The position numbers were made by a program, and so were the translations under genes. The notes beneath the pieces were generated by a model. It saw only the letters and a list, made by a program, of their open reading frames with translations. It did not search any database and was not told the origin of the DNA. Below are positions 1 through 7,262 of a DNA stretch of 64,000 bases, one piece after another (position 1 is the first letter of the stretch; every line of letters starts with the position of its first letter). Source of the DNA: a virus. Location of the stretch: positions 62,001-126,000 of the IMG/VR virus record IMGVR_UViG_3300042892_005961, one strand, 5' to 3'.

Positions 1-251
1 GCATAATAACCGGATTCATATTTAATATAGTGTAATGAATATATTATTTCATCTTCTTCTAATGTTACATATTTTAATAATGTATCAACTAATATCTTAT
101 TAGTTAAATCACAATAAAATATTTCTTTTAAATGAATTACATTTTTAAAATCGTGATATGATTTTATTTTTTTATTTTCATTTCCAAAATTATAATTTTT
201 TAACATTATATCAATGTCATCATAATTAATTTTATTTTTAAATATATTCAT
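1..251 (-). CDS. 2OG-Fe(II) oxygenase-like protein, N-terminal part (runs off left edge)
   Basis: An open frame starts with ATG at 251 and runs without a stop to the left edge (83 codons seen). The last visible residues, LHYIKYESGYY, resemble the strand just before the HxD iron-binding motif of prolyl-4-hydroxylase-like 2-oxoglutarate/Fe(II) oxygenases, where an aromatic residue and a Gly precede the metal His. The metal ligands themselves lie outside the window, so the assignment is tentative. It sits 6 bases after a sulfotransferase-like gene on the same strand, and two further oxygenases lie upstream, which supports the reading. Confidence 0.5.
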   Translation of the reverse strand, partial: MNIFKNKINYDDIDIMLKNYNFGNENKKIKSYHDFKNVIHLKEIFYCDLTNKILVDTLLKYVTLEEDEIIYSLHYIKYESGYY

Positions 252-257
252 TATGTA

Positions 258-815
258 CTAAATAAGTGTTTTTGTTTTATTAATTCTATATTTGTTACCA
301 ATTGGAAATCCTATATTTTTAACTTCTTCTATATTAAGATAATTAACAATTTTTTTAAATCCATTATTATAATATAATTCTTCGTAAGAAATTGTAAAAA
401 AATCTTTATTAACATATTTTTCTTTAAATTCAGATTTTAATATCTTAAAATATTCTGTTTTTTCTTTGGTAATTGAATTTTCTGATGTTTTATAAACATA
501 TGGTAGATGCCAGTTATCCGTATTTACCGCATTTAAAAATGATTCCAATTGTTCTTGTGTATTTTCTCTATATAGTACAATAATTTTATCGGATACATTT
601 AACAATGAATTCCAATTTAAAGTAGGATAATATATTTCTTTAATACAAAGATGTTTAGTTTTATATTTATAATCTTTTGGGTCAATATTATTTTGAAACC
701 ATTTACTATTAGGATTTTCCGGTTCAAATAGTGTGGTAAAGTTTTTATTAAAATAAAACCAATTCGTAAGATTTGTTGAACCACTTCTCGGTTCTGCTAA
801 AATTGTGATAATCAT
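258..815 (-). CDS. Sulfotransferase-like protein
   Basis: 185 aa. Residues 9-14 (PRSGST) match the phosphosulfate-binding loop of PAPS-dependent sulfotransferases, following a short hydrophobic strand (IITILAE). Residues 81-85 (LYREN) with Ser92 resemble the second PAPS site (Arg, then Ser about 8 residues on). The known family role is transfer of sulfate from PAPS to a sugar or other hydroxyl. The protein is short for the family (usually 250-300 aa), so it may be a minimal version. The acceptor is unknown. It lies among oxygenases and about 4 kb from an APS kinase able to make the donor. Confidence 0.72.
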   Translation of the reverse strand: MIITILAEPRSGSTNLTNWFYFNKNFTTLFEPENPNSKWFQNNIDPKDYKYKTKHLCIKEIYYPTLNWNSLLNVSDKIIVLYRENTQEQLESFLNAVNTDNWHLPYVYKTSENSITKEKTEYFKILKSEFKEKYVNKDFFTISYEELYYNNGFKKIVNYLNIEEVKNIGFPIGNKYRINKTKTLI

Positions 816-833
816 ATTAATAATATTTTTATA

Positions 834-1421
834 TTAAAGTATTGTTTTTTTTTCCTTTAAAATCGGAAAATCAAATAATACATTTGCGGCAATTACAATT
901 CTATCGATAGTAGAATTAATTGAAGTATCAGGTCTATGATATACATCTGCAGGGAAAATAACAAGTTCATTTTCTTCTGGTAAAAACATCCTTTGTACAT
1001 TATCTTCTTTATCCATAAAAAATAATTTACCATCGTTCCCAGTTAAATTATTTGGCATTTGTACATAATAAGTGAATGTGCAATTGCTTTCTATTGATTT
1101 TTTTACATGTGGAGCAAACATTGTGTGGTTATGATAATGAGATTGTGTATCCTCATCCCTAGAAATAAAAATCCAAGAATATAAACAATAATCAACTTCT
1201 TCAACTTTTTTATCTTTTTTAAATAATTCTATACATCTCTTAACACCATAATTTAAAATAAAATCAATTTCTTTACATGTTAATACTATGTTAGTTTGAA
1301 TACCTGGTGTCAGATGTGATGGTTCATAATTAAATAATGATACGTTTTGATATATTTTTTTTATCAAAATTTCTTTTTCATATGGATATTTTATTTTTTC
1401 TCTATATATTTTATCAATCAT
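834..1421 (-). CDS. 2OG-Fe(II) oxygenase-like protein (phage type)
   Basis: 195 aa. The central and C-terminal part follows the pattern of phage-type putative 2OG-Fe(II) oxygenases (PF13759-like): HYHNH at 95-99, then a Y-Y-V-Q-x-P strand, a Gly-rich turn and F-F-M-D, a FPADVYHRP segment with the distal His162, and Arg174 (DRIVIAAN) as the likely 2-oxoglutarate anchor. Such enzymes hydroxylate proteins or small molecules; the substrate here is unknown. The exact metal triad is less clear than in the next gene. Its start overlaps the stop of the upstream oxygenase gene (1418) by 4 bases, so the two are probably co-translated. Confidence 0.65.
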   Translation of the reverse strand: MIDKIYREKIKYPYEKEILIKKIYQNVSLFNYEPSHLTPGIQTNIVLTCKEIDFILNYGVKRCIELFKKDKKVEEVDYCLYSWIFISRDEDTQSHYHNHTMFAPHVKKSIESNCTFTYYVQMPNNLTGNDGKLFFMDKEDNVQRMFLPEENELVIFPADVYHRPDTSINSTIDRIVIAANVLFDFPILKEKKTIL

Positions 1422-2032
1422 AGTAAACTAATTATATTTTTTGTTTTAAGATTTGTTTCATAAATCCACCCACTTATAGAATATCTTTTATAATTTTTAT
1501 CAATAATTTCATCTACACAATGTAAATCTTTTATATTTTCAACATCAAAAATATTTAAACTATTAAATTTGGGTAATAATTTGTATGTAATATTATTTTT
1601 ATCATCTATGAAGTTTAAGCAACCACCTTTTTTTTCATCTGCATCTTTTGTTAAATTGTAAACAAAAGCATATTTTCTACCCAAAGATACATCGTTATGT
1701 GGAGATAAAAAATGGCCATATGTATATTTTGAGACAAATACACTCTGTGCTGTAAAAAACTTATCTTCTAACAATTTACTAATTTCTAATTCCAAATTTA
1801 ATAGAAAAAATAAGTTTTGTATAAATTCTTTGTTTTCAATACTACTATACCAATATGAAAATTCACCTTCTTTAAATTTTGATTTTTCATATTCATAAGA
1901 TTTTTTATGTTTTGAATTTGTAATCCAATCAGTTTGAGAATCGATTATATCATATACATTATTTGCAATACCATCAGATAAAAAATTTTCTATTTGTATT
2001 GGTTTTTTTTTTAATTCTTCAATATACCCCAT
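1418..2032 (-). CDS. Prolyl-4-hydroxylase-like 2OG-Fe(II) oxygenase
   Basis: 204 aa with the complete set of catalytic residues: His112 and Asp114 in PHND, distal His171, and Arg183 for 2-oxoglutarate. The surrounding strands (YGHFLSPHND, YNLTKD, GGCLNFID, FNSLNIFDV, RYSISGWI) are typical of the P4Hc double-stranded beta-helix. It probably hydroxylates a protein or a sugar-linked substrate. It overlaps the following oxygenase gene by 4 bases and lies 11 bases after a sulfotransferase-like gene. Confidence 0.82.
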   Translation of the reverse strand: MGYIEELKKKPIQIENFLSDGIANNVYDIIDSQTDWITNSKHKKSYEYEKSKFKEGEFSYWYSSIENKEFIQNLFFLLNLELEISKLLEDKFFTAQSVFVSKYTYGHFLSPHNDVSLGRKYAFVYNLTKDADEKKGGCLNFIDDKNNITYKLLPKFNSLNIFDVENIKDLHCVDEIIDKNYKRYSISGWIYETNLKTKNIISLL

Positions 2033-2043
2033 AATACTTAATT

Positions 2044-2733
2044 TTATACTAAATTACCTTTTTTTACAAATCTTGATTCAAAAGTATCCCACAAAAAAGT
2101 TTTTAGTTCATTATTAACTTCTATTTTATTTTTTATTTTTTTAGTATCGTTCATTTTGGTAATTTCTAATTTTACTCCAAATTTATTGTTTATAAAATTA
2201 ATAAATTTATCAATTTCGGTTATATCAAATTCGTATGTACATTTTTCATTTTCTTTCCAATATTTTTGGGAATTAAAAATATATAAAGTACCAGGTAGAT
2301 TTTTATTTATTTTTATAAATAAACTATTATAATAGTTTTGCACTTCAGACTGGTTTTCAGAATATATAGCATTTGCAAAATTATTATTAAAATGTTTGTA
2401 TATAAATGCATTATCAACATCTTCCCAATTACAAATTAATTCATTATTATGTTGTATTGCAGAAGAATAGAAAAAAAATTCAAATGCACTTAATAATCTA
2501 TCTAACCAATTTCTTGTTATGCAAATAGTATCTTTATGACCAAAATAATCTATACAATCTTTTTTTCTACTATGAAAATGAGGGATAATTTTATTTTTAG
2601 ATTCTTCTATTAAATGTGTTCCACTTATAATTTTTTTTATATTTAAAGATGAATTATAAATTGAGTTTTCAATTGAAACCGATGCGCATCTTGGAATTGA
2701 TATCCAAATTAATTCATTGTTAATAAGAAACAT
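2044..2733 (-). CDS. Sulfotransferase-like protein
   Basis: 229 aa. The N-terminus has a hydrophobic strand followed by PRCASVS (14-20), matching the 5'-phosphosulfate loop of carbohydrate sulfotransferases, in which Ser/Thr end the loop. ICITRNWLDRLLSAF carries Arg74 and Ser82, the expected 3'-phosphate site. The overall layout resembles the Sulfotransfer_2 group, which sulfates glycans. It is distinct from the sulfotransferase-like gene at 258-815. With the APS kinase gene at 5256-5693 it suggests a sulfation pathway. Confidence 0.74.
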   Translation of the reverse strand: MFLINNELIWISIPRCASVSIENSIYNSSLNIKKIISGTHLIEESKNKIIPHFHSRKKDCIDYFGHKDTICITRNWLDRLLSAFEFFFYSSAIQHNNELICNWEDVDNAFIYKHFNNNFANAIYSENQSEVQNYYNSLFIKINKNLPGTLYIFNSQKYWKENEKCTYEFDITEIDKFINFINNKFGVKLEITKMNDTKKIKNKIEVNNELKTFLWDTFESRFVKKGNLV

Positions 2734-2744
2734 TTAAATTTAAT

Positions 2745-3008
2745 TTAGATTATATTTTTTTGTTTATTTTCTGAAAAATATTTAAAATCAACATCGTCCC
2801 ATTTTCCTTTAGGACATGCATTTTGTTTTTCAGAAAATATTTTTTTTGAAAGTGGGCAACCACAGGCCGAACAAATAGGTTTTTTAATTACATATTTTTT
2901 ATATTCACATGTACCACATATGTTAGCTCTATTTAATGCAAGTGTTTTTTGGCCTTCATTTGGATTAAAAGAAATAATCCACGCATTAATTATCTCCGCA
3001 ATTTTCAT
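2745..3008 (-). CDS. Small zinc-ribbon protein
   Basis: 87 aa. Six Cys residues (31, 34, 46, 49, 51, 65) are arranged as CxxC, CxxCxC and CPxGKW, which predicts a treble-clef or ribbon zinc site. An amphipathic N-terminal segment (IAEIINAWIISF) precedes it. Small proteins of this type, with a CGCPLxxK segment, occur in phages, but their role is not known to me. It is first in the minus-strand run of oxygenase and sulfotransferase genes. Confidence 0.6.
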   Translation of the reverse strand: MKIAEIINAWIISFNPNEGQKTLALNRANICGTCEYKKYVIKKPICSACGCPLSKKIFSEKQNACPKGKWDDVDFKYFSENKQKNII

Positions 3009-3025
3009 AACCTATTTAATAAAAT

Positions 3026-3103
3026 TTAAGAATTTGAAGTTACAATTAATGAACCTATTTGTGTCATTATTGTATTGATTGTAGTAATTTCTTGTGCTGT
3101 CAT
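3026..3103 (-). CDS. Possible 25-residue small ORF
   Basis: ATG at 3103 opens a 25-codon frame ending in TAA at 3026. The product is polar and Thr/Ile-rich (begins MTAQEITTINTIMTQ). It fills most of the 117-base gap between two larger genes. No Shine-Dalgarno is present, as for other genes here. It could be a genuine micro-gene or chance. Confidence 0.25.
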   Translation of the reverse strand: MTAQEITTINTIMTQIGSLIVTSNS

Positions 3104-3125
3104 ATTTTAAGTATTTTTAATTATA

Positions 3126-4634
3126 TTATAATGGTAAACAAACCAAACTTGGTGAAAAACAAGGGCCTCCACCATTGTAGGTACAATATTCATACATTTT
3201 GTCGCATCCACCAGCACCAATTCCAAATGTGTTACAAGGTTGACATTGGTAATTATGTTCAATTGCTACAAACATACCATCATTTGTTTTGGTTAGGAAT
3301 AAATGTTCATCTTGAACAGTTATTGTCCATCCGTCAAACCCATTAACACTATTCGTTATATTTGTAACGGTTTTTTCTACCACACTTACTGTTTCTAAAT
3401 CATCTGTCTGAACTAAAAGGATTTTATCACCAATTTGTAACATATCTAATGTAGTATCTTCCAAATTTAAAGCAGTCCATTTAACAATATCTCCTCTTTT
3501 TATTAGATATTGTGATATTGATGTATCTTCCCACGTTGTATTATCATCAAATGTAATAGTTGTCATTGGTGACAAAACATTTGATTTTTGTTTACCTAAA
3601 ACTACATTTGTTGAAAATGTTGAGTTTGATAAAAATTCAGTAAAATTAACACTATATCCTCTAAGTTCATCTGATTCTGTTAAATTTGGTTGATTTTCGT
3701 ATAACTTTATTGTTTTTACCACATCTCCAACTTGTAATTCTAATCCTGTCTTATATGACCCATCTGCCATCATAACCAAATCGTCATCCATTAATTTTGG
3801 TTTATTAATAGTTTGTGTACCTGAAATATATGATTTTCTGAAATTAGGATTTACTTCAAACGTTTCAGTATCGTAAGTGACATCTTCAAATAATTGAACA
3901 TTACCATGTTTAGTATATGCTCCAATTGCAATTGATTCTAATGTAGGTGGATATAATAGATTATATGAACGAACTACTGTTGCAGTATTATTTTCAATTT
4001 TTTCAGCGTTAAAATAATACTCCATTAAAAAATATTCATTAGATACATTTTGTAATACTACATCTAATTGTTCTTGAGTTGCAACTTTAAAAAATTTAGG
4101 ATATTCGTTTCTATCATATACTGGATATTTTGCTTTTAAAACAAAATTTGGGTGAACTCCATTGTCGTTAAATGTTGTAATGTTTGACACTAATTGGTTT
4201 GACTCATCCATATAAGCAAATTGACTACCAAATTCGGTAGATTGTATTAACTTTAAAAAGTTTACCTTATCTTTACAATAAGTTTCATCTACAATTGCGG
4301 TTACATCATATGCACTTCTTATGATTAAATGAGTTTCCGAATCCTCTACATATGGGATAGTAATATTATTTGCAACCTCACTAAATACATATTCTATGTT
4401 TAGTGTCACACATAATTCTTGTAATTTTTTCTCAAATTGTATTATTCCACCAATATATGTTACTTTTGTAAAATTATTAGAAGCTATAAAGTTGGTTAAT
4501 TCGTTTAAATCAAATGTGTTATCAATTTCTGTTTGAGTCATTCGATTCATACCTGCATTAGTATTTATTTCAATTGGTTTTAAATTACCTAATGAATTAT
4601 ATACTAAATCGGTCCCTAATAATACTGTTCTCAT
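3126..4634 (-). CDS. ATP-grasp-like / Hint-domain fusion with Cys-rich tail
   Basis: 502 aa. Residues 1 to about 270 look like an ATP-grasp fold: the opening MRTVLLGTDLVYN with LKPIEINTNAG, then NFVLKAKYPVYDR (164-175), and FLMEYY followed by VVRSYNLLYPP (202-230). Residues about 280-461 resemble a Hint (hedgehog/intein) domain: DDLVMMADGSYKTGLELQVGDVV at the start and WTITVQDEHLFLTKTNDG...VAIEHN at the end. The usual Cys/Ser nucleophile at the Hint start appears to be Lys280, and the terminal HN is followed by Tyr, so splicing or cleavage may be lost or altered. The last 40 residues hold six Cys. Function is unknown. A conserved upstream element lies at 4653-4662. Confidence 0.6.
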   Translation of the reverse strand: MRTVLLGTDLVYNSLGNLKPIEINTNAGMNRMTQTEIDNTFDLNELTNFIASNNFTKVTYIGGIIQFEKKLQELCVTLNIEYVFSEVANNITIPYVEDSETHLIIRSAYDVTAIVDETYCKDKVNFLKLIQSTEFGSQFAYMDESNQLVSNITTFNDNGVHPNFVLKAKYPVYDRNEYPKFFKVATQEQLDVVLQNVSNEYFLMEYYFNAEKIENNTATVVRSYNLLYPPTLESIAIGAYTKHGNVQLFEDVTYDTETFEVNPNFRKSYISGTQTINKPKLMDDDLVMMADGSYKTGLELQVGDVVKTIKLYENQPNLTESDELRGYSVNFTEFLSNSTFSTNVVLGKQKSNVLSPMTTITFDDNTTWEDTSISQYLIKRGDIVKWTALNLEDTTLDMLQIGDKILLVQTDDLETVSVVEKTVTNITNSVNGFDGWTITVQDEHLFLTKTNDGMFVAIEHNYQCQPCNTFGIGAGGCDKMYEYCTYNGGGPCFSPSLVCLPL

Positions 4635-4652
4635 GTTTTTTTGTTATTTATA

Positions 4653-4662
4653 ATAAATACTT
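4653..4662 (-). promoter_or_regulatory. Conserved upstream element AAGTATTTAT
   Basis: On the minus strand this reads AAGTATTTAT and lies 18 bases before the ATG of the ATP-grasp/Hint gene. The same decamer precedes the fibre genes starting at 45309, 52638 and 60166. It overlaps the stop codon of the upstream DUF2061 gene. Its complement, ATAAATACTT, resembles the T4 late -10 sequence, but on the other strand. Confidence 0.4.
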
Positions 4663-4876
4663 ATTTTTTATCTTTTAGTCCAAATTTTATCCATTTATAC
4701 CAAATTCTTTCATGAAGATAATATTGAATGGGTTTATATATCAGTTCTACCACCCCGAAAGCCGTACCAACCTTGATTGATCCACTTACCCACCATATTA
4801 TTAAAAACCCAATAAGAGTACTTACAATACGATATGAGATGGTTTTAGCAATATGTCGTTTACGTTCTACTATCAT
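4661..4876 (-). CDS. DUF2061 small membrane protein
   Basis: 71 aa. KTISYRIVSTLIGFLIIWWVSG forms one membrane helix. A second apolar stretch (VGTAFGVVELIYKPIQYYLHERIW) ends in the YYLHERIWYK signature of the DUF2061 family. In bacteria, members are often encoded beside sulfate-activation genes, and here it overlaps by 4 bases with a nucleotidyltransferase gene that in turn overlaps an APS kinase gene. An accessory role at the membrane in sulfate activation is plausible but unproven. Confidence 0.8.
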   Translation of the reverse strand: MIVERKRHIAKTISYRIVSTLIGFLIIWWVSGSIKVGTAFGVVELIYKPIQYYLHERIWYKWIKFGLKDKK

Positions 4877-5259
4877 TTGTCATTCATATCAGGATATTCT
4901 ATAATATCTCCGTTTGAGTCAATATACCCGTTTCTGATACTTGTACCACTAATTTTAGCAACTTCTTCAGGTGGTTCGTGGTAAATAACATCATACCCAA
5001 CTCCTCTACCATAATTAATACTCTCAATATCAGGAATAATGGATATGTTAATTCTATGTGAATTTTCCTTAAAAAACGGTTCGTCCGATAAATCCATCAT
5101 TACTTGTTGAGCCGTTTTAGGGTTATTCTCATCTGTCTCTACATTTCTAATAGCCACCCACACATTCTTCCCCTTTTCTAATTGTTGATTAAGTAACCAT
5201 TCGTGGCCCTTGTGCCAATTCTGCCAGCGTCCTACATACATTGCATATTTCTTACTCAT
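4873..5259 (-). CDS. Cytidylyltransferase-like nucleotidyltransferase
   Basis: 128 aa. The HxGH motif of the HIGH-superfamily nucleotidyltransferases is at 16-19 (HKGH), preceded by the strand MYVGRWQNW. ISGTSIR at 103-109 matches the second conserved motif. These enzymes move an NMP from NTP to a phosphorylated small molecule. It lacks the QTRNPxHxxH motif of ATP sulfurylase, so it is not a standard Sat. Gene overlaps of 4 bases on both sides tie it to DUF2061 and APS kinase. It may make APS or an activated sugar; this is unresolved. Confidence 0.75.
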   Translation of the reverse strand: MSKKYAMYVGRWQNWHKGHEWLLNQQLEKGKNVWVAIRNVETDENNPKTAQQVMMDLSDEPFFKENSHRINISIIPDIESINYGRGVGYDVIYHEPPEEVAKISGTSIRNGYIDSNGDIIEYPDMNDK

Positions 5260-5693
5260 AGTGTTAATTTTTTTAATATTTCATAATAAGAATCTACTTC
5301 GGTTTTATCCGTTGTATCCAAATCTATAAAGTTTTCGGTAGGTGGTTCGTAGTTCTCTACGTGAAACTGATTTCTACCTCTATCCTCTGTCGTGCGTACA
5401 TAAACCTCAATAACATCTTCTCTATTCTTAAAGTCCTCTCTTTGGTCTTTATATGGGGAAACTAAGGATACCAAGACCGTAAACCCCTTTTTATTCAAAA
5501 ATTGAGCGATGTCTTGTGCTCTTTCAATATTTTTTTTCCTTCCCACCTCAGAATAGTCCTTATTTTGGAAAATGTCCCTTAAATCGTCCCCATCTATAAT
5601 AATAGTATTCTCCTTACCAAAATGGGTTAGGAGGTTGTTTACTAACGTAGTTTTACCAGATGCGGGTTGTCCTGTGAACCAATATATTGACAT
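5256..5693 (-). CDS. cysC: Adenylylsulfate (APS) kinase-like protein
   Basis: 145 aa. The P-loop is at 8-16 (GQPASGKTT). DGDDLR at 34-39 and SLVSPYKDQR at 76-85 match the APS kinase signatures (Asp-Gly-Asp-x-x-Arg and the S-P-x-x-x-x-R loop). The enzyme phosphorylates APS to PAPS, the donor for sulfotransferases. It is somewhat short (typical CysC about 180-200 aa). Two sulfotransferase-like genes lie within 5 kb on the same strand, which makes a coherent sulfation pathway. A related P-loop kinase cannot be fully excluded. Confidence 0.78.
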   Translation of the reverse strand: MSIYWFTGQPASGKTTLVNNLLTHFGKENTIIIDGDDLRDIFQNKDYSEVGRKKNIERAQDIAQFLNKKGFTVLVSLVSPYKDQREDFKNREDVIEVYVRTTEDRGRNQFHVENYEPPTENFIDLDTTDKTEVDSYYEILKKLTL

Positions 5694-5712
5694 AATACTA
5701 TAATATAATCAA

Positions 5713-6447
5713 TTAAAGTGATTTTGAGAAATAATTCTCAATAAATTTTTCATTTAATGGATCATTTTTTATTCTTTCCATTATTTTATTCGCAATAAAT
5801 TTATTTCCTTCTTCATTTGCGTGTCCCTGTTCATCCCTATTGAACCTTTTTTCTTTAAAAAGATCAATTAAACCAGTAAATAATGTTCTAATATGTAAAC
5901 CAAAATCAACAAATCTACTTAAATCAATTTTTTTATATATCTCCAATTCCGTTATACTATAATCAAATTGCATATAATTGAAAAAATAATAAGGAATGTC
6001 ATGATTTATTAAAAATTGTTGTAAAGAATATATATAATGAATTGTATGCATACTGCCCATCGGTTCATACTTTAAATGGTATTCTGTGTTATCATATAAA
6101 GTTACATATACTGGTTTTTCATCCATTAAACAATGTTCTCGTCTATTTGGTCCCGACCATTGTATTATAACAAAATCAGGTTTTTTACCTGTACTCATTA
6201 ATTTACATATGGATTCCATTGATTGGTGAAATATCTTATCATTACCGACACCAGATATCGCATCATTAACTAAAAAGTCTTTATCTAATGCCTTTATTTC
6301 ACTTAAAGTCAAAGGTAAAATATATTGATTATGATAATAGTTAAATGATTTGGTAAATCCACTCATAAGTTGATTAGGCCAAACATAACTCTCTTTGAGT
6401 GTTGGGTGATCGTCACTATGTGAACAACCATTTGTATATATTAACAT
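5713..6447 (-). CDS. SGNH/GDSL hydrolase-like protein
   Basis: 244 aa. NGCSHSDD near residue 6 matches block I (Gly-x-Ser) of the SGNH superfamily. VGNDKI supplies the block with Gly/Asn. QGHANEEGNKFIANKI near the C-terminus fits block V with its catalytic His, though the usual DxxH is relaxed. Family members remove or transfer acyl (often acetyl) groups on glycans. This is one of six such genes in the window. Confidence 0.65.
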   Translation of the reverse strand: MLIYTNGCSHSDDHPTLKESYVWPNQLMSGFTKSFNYYHNQYILPLTLSEIKALDKDFLVNDAISGVGNDKIFHQSMESICKLMSTGKKPDFVIIQWSGPNRREHCLMDEKPVYVTLYDNTEYHLKYEPMGSMHTIHYIYSLQQFLINHDIPYYFFNYMQFDYSITELEIYKKIDLSRFVDFGLHIRTLFTGLIDLFKEKRFNRDEQGHANEEGNKFIANKIMERIKNDPLNEKFIENYFSKSL

Positions 6448-6450
6448 AGA

Positions 6451-6567
6451 TTAGTGGTTATAAATAAACGGATCTCTTTTACGTAATTCTTCTAATTTCT
6501 TTTTAAATTCCTTCTTTCTTTTCTTGTCAGCAAAGTATTTCTTCACCCAATTGATTAGTTTTTTCAT
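6451..6567 (-). CDS. 38-residue basic, charged small protein
   Basis: ATG at 6567 opens 38 codons ending in TAA at 6451. The start overlaps the stop of the upstream SGNH gene by one base (TAATG), and the frame fills the whole gap to the next gene. The product begins MKKLINWVKKYFADKK, continues as a Lys/Arg/Glu-rich helix and ends RDPFIYNH. The compact fit between neighbours supports a real gene. Function is unknown; it may bind nucleic acid or membranes. Confidence 0.55.
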   Translation of the reverse strand: MKKLINWVKKYFADKKRKKEFKKKLEELRKRDPFIYNH

Positions 6568-7259
6568 TATATTATATTTTTAAGTTTATCATTTAATAAG
6601 TATTCGTAAAACATTCTGTTCATTTTTTCACTCCAATGATCGTCGCCAAAAATACCACGTTCACCATTTGAATTAATATAATCATCTTGGAGGGTCTCCC
6701 AAAAATTTATATTTTTTTCCAAGATTTTCCTATCCTCAATGTTACTATTTTCATAGTTTAAATTGTCCCACGAAAAAACATACACATAAGATGGTGTGAT
6801 TTTAATTAAACTATCAATTATTTCAAGATAATTTGAATGTGAAGATTCAGTTGAATTAAAAATCTGACACATTTTTATTAATTCTTCATTTAAATAATCA
6901 AAACCATCTATGTTTTCATTACCTTTTGACTCCGCACCAATAAACTTATTTACAAATTTATAACCATTAACATCAAATTTGTACCAATTATCTTTTTTTA
7001 AAGGTAACCTTGTTCTGTGAAATGCCGGTAAACAAATTATTAAAATGTCATCTTGTTTTAAATTGGGGATTGATATTATCCATTTATCAATTATTGTTTG
7101 TACATCTCTACTTGGTTGTCCGTCCACAATAACGTTATAATTTAATACATTTTCTTCTATTAATCTCGTCCACGTATGTAATTTATTTATTGAAATTAAT
7201 TCATATAATTTGTCCGTTTTCATAACAAAACTATCTCCAATAATTAAAAATCTTTTCAT
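6567..7259 (-). CDS. SGNH hydrolase-like protein
   Basis: 230 aa. The opening MKRFLIIGDSF contains the block I G-D-S motif (Ser10). A central strand, DDILIICLPAFHR, is followed by a variable region, and GDDHWSEKMNRMF near residue 205 fits the DxxH block V. It probably acts as an esterase or acyltransferase on a glycan. The acidic, Asn-rich middle is variable, as in the other SGNH proteins here. Confidence 0.7.
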   Translation of the reverse strand: MKRFLIIGDSFVMKTDKLYELISINKLHTWTRLIEENVLNYNVIVDGQPSRDVQTIIDKWIISIPNLKQDDILIICLPAFHRTRLPLKKDNWYKFDVNGYKFVNKFIGAESKGNENIDGFDYLNEELIKMCQIFNSTESSHSNYLEIIDSLIKITPSYVYVFSWDNLNYENSNIEDRKILEKNINFWETLQDDYINSNGERGIFGDDHWSEKMNRMFYEYLLNDKLKNII

Positions 7260-7262
7260 ATT

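Noticed and set aside
3059-3346. Plus-strand Cys-rich frame across the gap at 3059
   Set aside because: Most of it is antisense to the ATP-grasp/Hint gene, and the Cys-rich part mirrors that gene's C-terminus.
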